A DNA stretch of 33,545 bases from Bacteroidales bacterium (GTDB lineage: Bacteria > Bacteroidota > Bacteroidia > Bacteroidales > VadinHA17), in NCBI GenBank assembly GCA_009881065.1, contig WXFE01000050.1, positions 1 to 33,545 on the forward strand, read 5' to 3'. The position numbers and the translations under genes were made by a program. Below the pieces are notes generated by a model that had not been told where the DNA came from, did no database searches, and saw only the letters and a list, made by a program, of their open reading frames with translations. The first letter of the stretch is position 1. Each line of letters begins with the position of its first letter. This document shows positions 8,506-16,074 of this stretch, piece after piece.

Positions 8506-9609
8506 ATGAAAGAGCTCATTATTGTTACACTCAGTATAATGCTTGCTTCGTGTGCCACGGTGAAGCAGACTTCTTCTCCTGCGGAGGAGCATTCCGCCCC
8601 GTCTGCAGGGAATCTTCCCGCTCAGGCTGCTGCGGATCTTTCCTCCCCGGACACTGCGTATTTTCCCACCCTGGCTGTTATGGAGCTTTGCACACCGACT
8701 GCCTCGAACCCTCCCGTCTCCTCTGCAGGGAACCTTCCCGTTCCGGCTGTTGCGAATTCCCCCAGCCAGTTTGCTGCTGACCTTCCTATTCCGGCTGATG
8801 CGGATCTTCCCATACAGACTGTCGCTAACCTTCACGCCGCCGAATCGCACGAGGATCAGGATCACCTGATACTGGCAACCCTCTGGTTCCGGAAATCGGC
8901 CGAGATGAGGGCGCTTTTCTACCAGTGCTTCCGCAATGCGGAGATTGCCCTGAAGGAGAACCTGGAGCTGTCAGTTAACAATTCTTCCGGGGCAGACCCC
9001 TCCACCCCGGATGATACTGCCCCGACAGGTCATAAAAAGCCGGCTGCAGTGGTGCTTGACATTGACGAGACCCTGCTCGACAACTCACCATACCAGGGAT
9101 GGCAGATTCTAAACAGAAAAGCATTCAACAATGACGACTGGTTCCGGTGGGTGGCGCTTGCAAGCGCCAGACCGCTGCCGGGCGCGGTGGAGTTCACCAG
9201 GTATGCCGATTCCCTGGGCGTTGAGGTTTTCTACGTGTCAAACAGAACCGTGGAGGAGATGGGGCCGACTATTGCAAATATTGCGGCGTGGGGTTTTGCA
9301 AATGCTGACAGCACTCACATGCTGCTGAAGGAGAGCGTCTCCTCAAAGGTGGAGAGACGGGCGTTTATTGAAAAGGATTATGAGATTATACTTCTGGTGG
9401 GTGACAACCTGGCTGATTTCAGCGGCATTTATGAGAAAAGGGGGCCTGACCACGGCTTCGGGGCTGTTGATGCAGACCGCAGGCTCTTCGGCACAAGATA
9501 TATCGTGCTTCCCAACCCCATGTACGGCAACTGGCTCAATGACCTTCTGCAGTCAGCCCCCGGCAGTACAGAGCGGGAGAAGCTTTTGCAGATAGTTGAG
9601 GGATTCTGA
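8506..9609 (+). CDS. Class C acid phosphatase / 5'-nucleotidase lipoprotein, e(P4) family
   Basis: A 367-residue HAD-superfamily phosphatase. The lipoprotein signal has the lipobox LASC (Cys16). Residues 34-113 are ten 8-residue repeats, not part of the family fold. The catalytic domain begins near 120. HAD motif I is DIDETLLDN (nucleophile Asp185, acid/base Asp187), motif II is in FYVSNRT, a Lys follows in LKESVSSK, and the metal-binding motif is VGDNLADF. Members dephosphorylate nucleotides such as NMN or 5'-AMP in the outer membrane or periplasm and help recover nucleosides. The insert makes the protein about 80 residues longer than usual and places the enzyme on a long, flexible tether. 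It is divergent from the GH16-like gene. Confidence 0.88.
   Translation: MKELIIVTLSIMLASCATVKQTSSPAEEHSAPSAGNLPAQAAADLSSPDTAYFPTLAVMELCTPTASNPPVSSAGNLPVPAVANSPSQFAADLPIPADADLPIQTVANLHAAESHEDQDHLILATLWFRKSAEMRALFYQCFRNAEIALKENLELSVNNSSGADPSTPDDTAPTGHKKPAAVVLDIDETLLDNSPYQGWQILNRKAFNNDDWFRWVALASARPLPGAVEFTRYADSLGVEVFYVSNRTVEEMGPTIANIAAWGFANADSTHMLLKESVSSKVERRAFIEKDYEIILLVGDNLADFSGIYEKRGPDHGFGAVDADRRLFGTRYIVLPNPMYGNWLNDLLQSAPGSTEREKLLQIVEGF
8605..8844 (+). repeat. Ten degenerate 24-bp tandem repeats inside the phosphatase gene
   Basis: Ten exact-length 8-codon units from residue 34 to 113, for example AGNLPAQA, AADLSSPD, AGNLPVPA, VANSPSQF, AADLPIPA, DADLPIQT. The DNA consensus is near gct gcg aat ctt ccc gtt ccg gct. 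The array also leaves a 125-codon open frame on the opposite strand, which is a by-product of the repeat. Confidence 0.85.
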
Positions 9610-9676
9610 CAGCAGCCAGGCAGTAAATCAGAATAACAGGTATCAATGAAACATTACAGTGTTGAAATAAATAAAT

Positions 9677-9903
9677 GACACTCTAACGTTTTTTCTAAAC
9701 CAGGTCTCGGCCCGGCACATAGTTAATTACCCGGACGAAGGGGACTTTGTTGTAGACGGAAAGTACACAATATGAAATGGGGGGGAAAGAAGAAATCCGG
9801 CAAACAAATCGCAAAAGCTGCAAATGCTTTTGTTGTAAAAGATAATATTGAATATGGGTCAGGTAATATAATTCCGCTCTGGCTCTTCGGATTTTTGTAT
9901 TAA
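9677..9903 (+). pseudogene. 3' remnant of a DUF4143-type AAA ATPase
   Basis: Conceptual translation in one frame from 9677 gives DTLTFFLNQVSARHIVNYPD and continues to DGKYTI before a TGA at 9773. A second frame from 9772 then gives GGKKKSGKQIAKAANAFVVK and ends IPLWLFGFLY at 9903. Together these match the conserved C-terminus of the Bacteroidota ATP-binding proteins with DUF4143 (pattern ETFFLNQL, GDFLVDGKY, EVGGKNK, IPLWLFGFLY). Two single-base insertions, one T near 9773 and one G in the 7-G run at 9779-9785, would explain the frame change. The N-terminal 300 or more residues, including the Walker motifs, are absent. The 43-codon ORF at 9772-9903 is therefore a fragment, not a small gene. 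Confidence 0.75.
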
Positions 9904-9958
9904 AAGGCCGGTTGAAATCTGATATCTACTTTTATTGGATCGTTCCTTTTCACGGCGC

Positions 9959-9974
9959 GACTATAAAAATAGAC
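9959..9974. promoter_or_regulatory. BlaI-type operator 1
   Basis: GACTATAAAAATAGAC is a 16-bp dyad of the form GWCTAT-N4-ATAGWC. It resembles the known BlaI/MecI operator core (ACTACA-N2-TGTAGT). It lies upstream of the -33 element, 39 bp centre to centre from operator 2. A BlaI-family repressor is encoded in the same operon. Confidence 0.65.
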
Positions 9975-9992
9975 GAAAAAAATAAAAAAACT

Positions 9993-10022
9993 TGCACGTC
10001 TATAAATATAGTCATATATTTG
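9993..10022 (+). promoter_or_regulatory. Bacteroidota promoter of the thioredoxin/BlaI/BlaR1 operon
   Basis: The -33 element TTG (9993-9995) is 19 nt from TATATTTG (10015-10022), a full match to the Bacteroidota -7 consensus TAnnTTTG. Transcription should begin near 10028, giving a leader of about 75 nt before the ATG at 10104. Confidence 0.75.
9998..10013. promoter_or_regulatory. BlaI-type operator 2, between -33 and -7
   Basis: GTCTATAAATATAGTC is a second 16-bp dyad of the same pattern as operator 1 and fills the spacer of the promoter. A bound repressor dimer would block RNA polymerase. Confidence 0.7.
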
Positions 10023-10103
10023 TGGCGAAGGATTGATTGAAAATGGGTGTCCGGAAACGGGCACAGAGTTGCTTTTGCATGAATTATTACAATCGGTTCC
10101 GGA

Positions 10104-11576
10104 ATGAGAGAACTTGTAGTATTTATTTCAGCACTTGTCCTGCTCGCCGGCTGTAATGGCGGAAAGGAATACTCTCCTGAGATTGATTTTGGAGGGGTGG
10201 CTTATATCAAAGTTATAGTTCAGGATGACCTTGATTCCGTCAGGATGGATATCAATCATTCCAGTTATTATCCTGCACAGTCGTGCCTGATTCACAGATT
10301 TACCCTGGTTCATAAAAGGGTCTGCGAAGCAAGGTACAGAATAACAAGGCCTGAACAGGTCTGGTTTCAGTTCAGGGATACGGTTTATACCTCTTACATG
10401 ATACCTGGCGACACGCTGGTTGCCCGGGTTGGTCTTGACAAGGCAGGTGATGGAAGCAGCAATATCTCTTTTCATATTGATGATCCAATATTTGCTTTCC
10501 TGCAAAATGAAAGACGTGAGTTTGGCTGTTTTTATACCCAGAGCCCCATTGCTATCACGGCTTTCAATACTCAACCGGAAACAGAGAGACAGTTTAAGGA
10601 TGCTGTAAAAAGGATAGACCAGGCAGGGAAGGAGAGGCTGGAGTTCCTGCAGAAAAACAGTAATAACCTTCCGGGATGGTTTTGTGATTTTTATGAAAAT
10701 GAAATCTCCTATTTTTCAGCACACATGAAGTTCTTTCAATATTACTATCTGAAAGACCGGAACCTGAAAGGTATTCCTATGCCGTGCGATGTAAAGATTT
10801 ATAACCCTGAAGCTGTCTCATCTCCAATTTACTGGCGGTTTATCTCCGACTATCTGTTACTATCTGATACGGTTGATGACCGTTTGATTGGTTCGCCCCG
10901 GCTGATGGCTTATTACAGCAAGGCGAGCCATAATATCAATTCGCTTTTGAAAGGAAAGGTACTTGAATATTTCAATGTATATCTTTTATATGATCTGTAT
11001 TATCGTTTTGACACGAGAAGGGAATTTCAACTGGCTGATTCATTTAGAGTTGCGTCAGGTTTCAGGTTGACACCCCTGCAGGAAAGCTACATCGATGAAA
11101 GAAGATCAGAGAGTGTGAAAAAGCTCGGGAAACTAGAAGATGAAAACAGGCTGAAACCAGGTTCTGAAGCCCCCTATTTTTATCTTAAAGATACCGCAGG
11201 GGTTTTTCATACATTGTCAGATTACCGTGGCAAATTGATTTACCTGCATTTCTGGGCTACATGGTGCGGGCCATGCCTTGAGGAGATACCCTTATTGAAC
11301 ACACTGGCAGAAAACCTTTCCGGCAAGCCTGTTGAGATTATAAATATCTGTCTTGATGACGAATACGAAAAGTGGAAAAGTATCATTGAAAATGAAAAAC
11401 TCAGAGGGACAAACCTTATCTGTACCGGGAACTGGGCTGCTGACTTTCAGGAAAAATATGCCGTAAGAGGAATACCTCACTATGCAATTATTGATGCCGA
11501 TGGATTGATAATTTCAGAAAATTGCGAGCGTCCTGATAAAGTGTATGAGCGATTGCTGACATTGATTCATAAATAA
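10104..11576 (+). CDS. TlpA-like thioredoxin-fold lipoprotein
   Basis: A 490-residue lipoprotein (signal with lipobox LAGC, Cys17). Residues about 20-345 are an unassigned, helix-rich region of the kind found in Bacteroidota AhpC/TSA-type proteins. Residues about 350-490 form a TlpA/ResA-like thioredoxin domain: PGSEAPYFYLKD, then FWATWCGPC with active-site Cys388 and Cys391, and the cis-Pro segment RGIPHYAIID. It probably reduces disulfides or cytochrome apoproteins on the periplasmic side; the substrate is not visible. It is the first gene after the BlaI-operator promoter and 25 bp before the BlaI gene, so the repressor likely controls it. An ATG at 10043 is out of frame and was not chosen. 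Confidence 0.85.
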   Translation: MRELVVFISALVLLAGCNGGKEYSPEIDFGGVAYIKVIVQDDLDSVRMDINHSSYYPAQSCLIHRFTLVHKRVCEARYRITRPEQVWFQFRDTVYTSYMIPGDTLVARVGLDKAGDGSSNISFHIDDPIFAFLQNERREFGCFYTQSPIAITAFNTQPETERQFKDAVKRIDQAGKERLEFLQKNSNNLPGWFCDFYENEISYFSAHMKFFQYYYLKDRNLKGIPMPCDVKIYNPEAVSSPIYWRFISDYLLLSDTVDDRLIGSPRLMAYYSKASHNINSLLKGKVLEYFNVYLLYDLYYRFDTRREFQLADSFRVASGFRLTPLQESYIDERRSESVKKLGKLEDENRLKPGSEAPYFYLKDTAGVFHTLSDYRGKLIYLHFWATWCGPCLEEIPLLNTLAENLSGKPVEIINICLDDEYEKWKSIIENEKLRGTNLICTGNWAADFQEKYAVRGIPHYAIIDADGLIISENCERPDKVYERLLTLIHK

Positions 11577-11601
11577 GATTTGATCAAAAAACGATAATAT
11601 T

Positions 11602-11976
11602 ATGCAACTTACTAAGGCTGAAGAGCAGATTATGCAGATTTTATGGGAGCTGGAAGAGGGAGTGGTGAAGGATATCAGGGAGCGGTTTGACGATCCGAAG
11701 CCTGCCCGCAACACCATATCCACAGTGCTGAAGGTCCTTGAAAGGAAGGGATATGTTGATCACCGGGCCTATGCGAATGTATTCCTTTATTATCCTCTTG
11801 TCTCGAAACGGGAGTACTCAAAACACCAGCTTTTCGGACTGCTGGAGGGGTACTTCAACAATTCATTCCCGGCAATGACATCGTTCTTTGCCAGGGAGAA
11901 GAACCTTACGGTGAAGGACCTTGACAGGATTCTGGAGGAGGCCCGGGAAGAGCTTGATGATGACCAACAGGAATAG
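11602..11976 (+). CDS. blaI: BlaI/MecI/CopY-family repressor
   Basis: A 124-residue winged-helix repressor. The N-terminal half (LTKAEEQIMQILWELEEGVV, then NTISTVLKVLERKGYVDHRA) is the family DNA-binding domain. The C-terminal half (about 80-124) is the dimerisation region, where family members are cut by their partner M56 peptidase. The gene lies 3 bp before the BlaR1-like gene, the usual repressor/antirepressor pairing. Its probable sites are the two dyads at 9959-9974 and 9998-10013, so the operon would be self-regulated. Derepression would raise the upstream thioredoxin-like lipoprotein as well as the signalling pair. A beta-lactam link is not supported, since no beta-lactamase is present. 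Confidence 0.92.
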   Translation: MQLTKAEEQIMQILWELEEGVVKDIRERFDDPKPARNTISTVLKVLERKGYVDHRAYANVFLYYPLVSKREYSKHQLFGLLEGYFNNSFPAMTSFFAREKNLTVKDLDRILEEAREELDDDQQE

Positions 11977-11979
11977 AAC

Positions 11980-13983
11980 ATGGAACAGGTTGCACTATAC
12001 CTGCTGAAATCGGCCGCATGGCTGACGGCTTTCACGCTGGTTTATCTCCTCTTTTTGCAGAAGGAGAGATTTTTCATGCTGAAGCGGATCTACCTTCTGG
12101 CAGGAGTGGTTCTCTCACTGCTTCTTCCGCTGGTGACGCTGCATTACAAAATTGAGCTTCCTGCTCCGCTGATACCTGATGGGCAGGGGATGACATCTGC
12201 TTCTCCTGCACCCGCGGCAACAGCGGCACAGATTACAGAACATGCAGACATACTGAAATGGTTCATGATATTCTATATAGCAGGCATACTTTTAATGTCG
12301 GGCCGGACGCTGAAGTACCTCCTGTCGGTCTGCCGCACCGTCAGAAGCGGGCAGGTAGACAGGGAAGGGGGCGTCCTGCTCGTCAGATCAGAAAAAAACA
12401 CCTTCGCCTTCTCTTTTTTCAATTATGTTTTTATCAATCCTTCACTAAGCGGGCGTGAGGTCCGGGAGATCATCAATCATGAGATGGTGCACCTCAGTCA
12501 GAAACACTGGTTTGATCTCCTGCTTGTTGAACTGGTGAGCATAGTGCAGTGGATGAATCCATTTGCATGGATATGTTCGGCCCTGGTCAGGCAGAATCAT
12601 GAACATCTGGCCGACGAGGAGGCGCTGCAGCGCACATCCGACCCGGCAGCCTACAGGGCAGCACTTCTCAACCAGGTCTTCAATGCAAGGCTGATAAGCC
12701 TGTCCAATTCGTTCAATTTTTCGTTTAACACAAACAGGTTTGAAATGATGAAAAAGAAAAACTATTCTCCATACAGGAAGCTCAAATTGCTTCTTGTACT
12801 GCCACTTGTAGCTGTAATGCTGTACGCATTCGCTGATCCGGTCTATACCTATAGTGACAGTGCTCCGGGAAGCCTGATAAAGGATATTCAGGGTACCGTG
12901 GTCAAAGAGGATGGTACTCCGTTAGCTGGAGTAACCGTCAATGTTTCGGGGACCTCCCTGAGCGTTACCACAGATGAGACGGGCAGATTTTACTTCAGTG
13001 ACCTGCCCGCATATGTTGGCATCATGTTTACTGCCGCCGGCTACGAACCGGTTGCCCTTACCGCCGGGTCAGTCCGCGGAGCGACAATCACAATGAAGGC
13101 CAACCAGCGTTATGCAAACATGGGTTCAGTTTCACAGGGACTACTGGTCATGGTTGACGGTCAGGCTTCAGATCTTTCACTTGAGGAGGCCACAAAAAAA
13201 CTGGGAAAGGATTTTGGTAAGTCAGTTTATCTTGATCCGGCTGCAGCGAAAACCAAATACGGAGATAAGGGGGAAAAGGGAGCTATTGAAGTTACTTCCA
13301 GAAGCAAAGCAAAAGAATCGGGCATTATCCTGCCCTATCCCAGGGAGGATGAAGCAGATTTCCCCACCTTCAGGGGCGAGAGTTTCCTCTCTTTTGCCGA
13401 CTGGGTTGCTGAACGGGCCAAATATCCGGCTGATGCTGCTTCCAGAAGCGTCAGCGGATGGGTAAGGATGGCTTATACCGTTGACACAGACGGATCAGTT
13501 TCCGGGATAAAAGCCATTTCAGACTCTGATCCTGCACTGGTCGGCGAGCTGACCAGGGTGATGGAATCTTCACCCCGCTGGAAAAGCCCTGCAAACAGGG
13601 AGGCAGATGAACCCTTCACATCCGAGATAGTGATCCGTTTTCAATTGCCTGACAGGGTGAGCAACGGCATCGTTTATATCATGGCGGACGAGATGCCTCA
13701 GTTTCCGGGTGGTGATACTGAGCTTTTCAAATGGCTTTATGGCACGTTGAAGTATCCGGATCAGGCAAAGGGAAAAGGCATCCAGGGAAGAGTAACACTC
13801 AGGTTCGTAGTCACATCAGACGGGTATGTGGAAGATGTCAGCGTTGTCAGGGGCGTGGATCCCTTGCTTGATGACGAAGCTGTAAGAGTAATGAGCCAGT
13901 GTCCGCAATGGAAGCCGGGAAAAATCAAAGGCAACCCGGTTAACGTTTACTACGCCATTCCCATCAAATTTTCCTTGCAATAG
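11980..13983 (+). CDS. BlaR1-like M56 membrane peptidase with carboxypeptidase-regulatory and two TonB-like domains
   Basis: A 667-residue membrane protein. Helices lie at about 12-28, 37-55, 92-112 and 182-200, with a last one near 265-285. The zinc motif HEMVH (167-171) and NHEHLADEEAL identify the M56/BlaR1 peptidase domain. After the last helix comes a CarboxypepD-reg-like beta domain (about 302-370), then a Plug-like stretch and two TonB C-terminal-like modules (about 460-555 and 571-667, each with FP.F.G and a YP motif). BlaR1 proper has a penicillin-binding sensor here; this protein does not, so its signal is different. It likely cleaves or inactivates the BlaI protein encoded 3 bp upstream. 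A strong terminator follows. Confidence 0.88.
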   Translation: MEQVALYLLKSAAWLTAFTLVYLLFLQKERFFMLKRIYLLAGVVLSLLLPLVTLHYKIELPAPLIPDGQGMTSASPAPAATAAQITEHADILKWFMIFYIAGILLMSGRTLKYLLSVCRTVRSGQVDREGGVLLVRSEKNTFAFSFFNYVFINPSLSGREVREIINHEMVHLSQKHWFDLLLVELVSIVQWMNPFAWICSALVRQNHEHLADEEALQRTSDPAAYRAALLNQVFNARLISLSNSFNFSFNTNRFEMMKKKNYSPYRKLKLLLVLPLVAVMLYAFADPVYTYSDSAPGSLIKDIQGTVVKEDGTPLAGVTVNVSGTSLSVTTDETGRFYFSDLPAYVGIMFTAAGYEPVALTAGSVRGATITMKANQRYANMGSVSQGLLVMVDGQASDLSLEEATKKLGKDFGKSVYLDPAAAKTKYGDKGEKGAIEVTSRSKAKESGIILPYPREDEADFPTFRGESFLSFADWVAERAKYPADAASRSVSGWVRMAYTVDTDGSVSGIKAISDSDPALVGELTRVMESSPRWKSPANREADEPFTSEIVIRFQLPDRVSNGIVYIMADEMPQFPGGDTELFKWLYGTLKYPDQAKGKGIQGRVTLRFVVTSDGYVEDVSVVRGVDPLLDDEAVRVMSQCPQWKPGKIKGNPVNVYYAIPIKFSLQ

Positions 13984-14027
13984 AGCAAAATGAATATGTG
14001 GTGATATGACGCGTCTGTAATAAGCTT

Positions 14028-14061
14028 ATCCGGGAGGGGTTGTCTCTCCCGGATTTTTTTT
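14028..14061 (+). terminator. Intrinsic terminator of the BlaI/BlaR1 operon
   Basis: A 9-bp perfect stem (ATCCGGGAG/CTCCCGGAT) with a 9-nt loop runs straight into eight T residues, 45 bp after the BlaR1-like stop codon. Confidence 0.9.
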
Positions 14062-14180
14062 GTGTGTCCGGCGCCGGGGGATGGAAGTCGGCGAAGAGAA
14101 AACCCGGATAAACCTCGGATTCATACGGATAAGGTATAGTTTCTGAAATTTTCATACATTTACAGCTAAATACCGTAAGA

Positions 14181-14915
14181 ATGTCGCTTGTCCATGAACT
14201 TGAGAAATCCGGTAACTGGTTATTCAGGAGAAGGAGCTGGCTGCCGGCAACAATGCTTGTTCCGGCTGCTTTTTATCTTTTCATAGCAAACCGCAGCGTA
14301 ATTTATTTCAACTATACCTGGGAGATAATCTGTATCCTTGTCTCGGTTACAGGCTTACTGTTGCGCTCCTACACAATCGGATATCTTCCCCGCAGCGCCT
14401 CGGAGCGGAATCTGATTGACCAGATGGCTGACGAACTCAACACAAAGGGTATCTACTCGGTAATCCGCCATCCGCTGTATGTCGGCAATATCCTGATGAG
14501 TCTAGGCCCGGTGCTTTTCCTGAGATCAGTATGGTGGGTGATTGTTTTCGTGCTGGCCTCCTGGCTTTATTATGAGCGTATCATCTTTGCCGGGGAGCAA
14601 TACCTGCGCCGCAAGTTCGGGGAAGCATATGACACATGGGCTTTCCGGGTGAAGGCTGTCATCCCTTCGTTCAGGCATTATGTAAAGCCTGACCTGCCGT
14701 TCTCATTCAGGAATGTGATCAGACGTGAGTACAAAAGTATTGCAAACCTTTTTCTTGTTTTTGCCTTCCTTGATCTCTGCCGGAACATTGCGGTCACAGG
14801 CAGGATTTACCTGGAGCCGATGTATGTCACCCTGCTGGTTGCAGCCCTTATCTTCTGGGCTGTAATCAGGTACATTATAAAGAGGACGAAATTTCTGTAC
14901 GTGGGAGGCAGGTAA
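14181..14915 (+). CDS. Membrane methyltransferase of the phospholipid/isoprenylcysteine methyltransferase fold
   Basis: A 244-residue polytopic protein with about five or six helices. The diagnostic C-terminal block has GIYSVIRHPLYVGNILMSLG, then an E-containing helix WLYYERIIFAGEQYLRRKFG and EAYDTW, which is the PEMT/ICMT S-adenosylmethionine-binding pattern. The substrate is a membrane lipid or lipid-linked phosphate; a lipid A 1-phosphate methyltransferase (Leptospira LMT-like) is one candidate, but the sequence does not decide. It stands alone between the upstream terminator and a convergent zinc peptidase gene whose stop is only 28 bp away. Confidence 0.7.
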   Translation: MSLVHELEKSGNWLFRRRSWLPATMLVPAAFYLFIANRSVIYFNYTWEIICILVSVTGLLLRSYTIGYLPRSASERNLIDQMADELNTKGIYSVIRHPLYVGNILMSLGPVLFLRSVWWVIVFVLASWLYYERIIFAGEQYLRRKFGEAYDTWAFRVKAVIPSFRHYVKPDLPFSFRNVIRREYKSIANLFLVFAFLDLCRNIAVTGRIYLEPMYVTLLVAALIFWAVIRYIIKRTKFLYVGGR

Positions 14916-14943
14916 CCCCGCGGAATTGCATGACACCTGGCTT

Positions 14944-15648
14944 CTATCTGTCCCTTGCTCCCAGGAAAAGCATGATGTAATAGATCAGGGTGGCGAGTGA
15001 GCCGAGAGCAGCTATCACATACGTATAGGCAGCCCATTTAAGAGCATCCCGGGCCTTGTCATCCGTTCCCGGGGAGGTAATGCCGGCATCTGAAAGCCAT
15101 GCCAGCGCCCTCTTTGATGCGTTGATCTCAACCGGGAGGGTGATGAAGCTGAAGAGTGTGGTCAAGGCAAAAAGTACTATTCCTATCAGCAGGATTTCGG
15201 GTCTGGAGTTTAGCAGAACAAGTCCGGCAAGGAGTATCCACTGTATCCAGTTGGAGGCGAAGCTCACCACCGGGGCAAGTTTTGACCTCATTCCCAGCCA
15301 TGCGTATGATTGTGCATGCTGCAGGGCGTGGCCTGTTTCATGGGCTGCCACGGCAGCAGCAGCCACGCTGGTTCCGGAGTAAACATCGCGGCTCAGGTTA
15401 ATGGTCTTTTTAAGCGGATTGTAATGATCAGTCAGCTCACCGGCAACACTGTGAACGGTAACATCTGTCACACCGCTGTCGCGAAGCATTTTTTCCGCCA
15501 CTTCACGGCCTGTCATGCCTGATGCAACAGGGACCTTCGAATAGGTTCTGAATTTCGACTTGAGTCTGGCGCTGACAACCCAGCTCAGTATCATGAATAC
15601 GATGAATATTATCCAGTATACACCGTTTTGCAAAAACATTGTTTCCAT
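14944..15648 (-). CDS. Membrane zinc metallopeptidase, YugP type
   Basis: A 234-residue protein with an N-terminal helix (about 11-26), the zinc motif HETGH (103-107) in AAHETGHALQHAQSYAWLG, and two or three C-terminal helices (including about 125-170 and 210-230). Length and layout fit the Zn_peptidase_2 (YugP) family, membrane peptidases of poorly known function. The segment between the first helix and the active site (YSKVPVASGMTGREVAEKML) is well conserved in the family. It is transcribed divergently from yidD and convergently with the methyltransferase gene. Confidence 0.88.
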   Translation of the reverse strand: METMFLQNGVYWIIFIVFMILSWVVSARLKSKFRTYSKVPVASGMTGREVAEKMLRDSGVTDVTVHSVAGELTDHYNPLKKTINLSRDVYSGTSVAAAAVAAHETGHALQHAQSYAWLGMRSKLAPVVSFASNWIQWILLAGLVLLNSRPEILLIGIVLFALTTLFSFITLPVEINASKRALAWLSDAGITSPGTDDKARDALKWAAYTYVIAALGSLATLIYYIMLFLGARDR

Positions 15649-15759
15649 CAGTTGAGAGTAATTTAATTTTCCAGTTTCCTCAGCAAAACGCCTGCCATCA
15701 TAAAGAGATTCTGAAAAGAGGTCATTTTGTCATGCCGAATCAGCTTATCTTTGAAGGCG

Positions 15760-16074
15760 ATGCTGAAGAGTGCCGCAAAGATATTATCTTTTTTGCTCCT
15801 GCTGCCTGTATGGCTTTACCGGTGGATTATATCGCCATGGACTCCTGCCTCCTGCCGTCATGTTCCTACCTGTTCACGGTATACCATTGATGCGCTCAGG
15901 CTCCACGGGCCGTTCAGGGGAATAATGATCTCGGCTGACAGGATACTTCGCTGCAGGCCGGGAGGCACACACGGCTATGATCCGGTTCCCATGTTCATCT
16001 TCAGGCGGTACAGGGGATGCAGGTCACTCCTTTGCAGGGCTCCCAGGTGTAACAGGCTGAAGGACCATGACTAG
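15760..16074 (+). CDS. yidD: Membrane protein insertion efficiency factor YidD
   Basis: A small protein (104 aa from the ATG at 15760; a TTG at 15727 would give 115) with the family signature: PVWLYRWIISPWTP, then CRHVPTCSRYTIDALRLHGP and RILRCRPGGTHGYDPVP. YidD helps YidC place proteins in the inner membrane; it acts at the membrane surface through an amphipathic helix. The C-terminal tail (FRRYRGCRSLLCRAPRCNRL) is longer than in E. coli and Cys/Arg-rich. The gene stands apart from rpmH and rnpA, where it often lies. Its stop codon shares the CTAG at 16071-16074 with the convergent regulator gene. Confidence 0.9.
   Translation: MLKSAAKILSFLLLLPVWLYRWIISPWTPASCRHVPTCSRYTIDALRLHGPFRGIMISADRILRCRPGGTHGYDPVPMFIFRRYRGCRSLLCRAPRCNRLKDHD

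Larger units (their letters stand above)
9610..10103. other. 494-bp intergenic region: gene remnant plus regulated promoter
   Basis: The first two thirds hold a decayed AAA ATPase 3' end (9677-9903). The last 150 bp carry two palindromic operators and a promoter for the thioredoxin/BlaI/BlaR1 operon. No intact gene is seen. The 67 bp right after the phosphatase stop show no clear terminator. Confidence 0.7.

Noticed and set aside
8488-8865. A 125-codon open frame antisense to the phosphatase lipoprotein, with repeated GKI/GRS-type units
   Set aside because: It mirrors the 24-bp coding repeats on the plus strand; a period divisible by three keeps all frames open. The plus-strand lipoprotein has clear HAD motifs.
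9779-9785. Run of seven G as a phase-variation switch
   Set aside because: The upstream frame already hits a TGA at 9773 before the run, and the gene core is missing, so slippage here could not restore a product.
9772-9903. A 43-codon small protein
   Set aside because: Its sequence is the tail of the DUF4143-type ATPase, so it is better explained as part of the remnant.
10104-13983. Beta-lactam resistance operon
   Set aside because: The BlaI/BlaR1 names come from families; there is no beta-lactamase and no penicillin-binding sensor domain.
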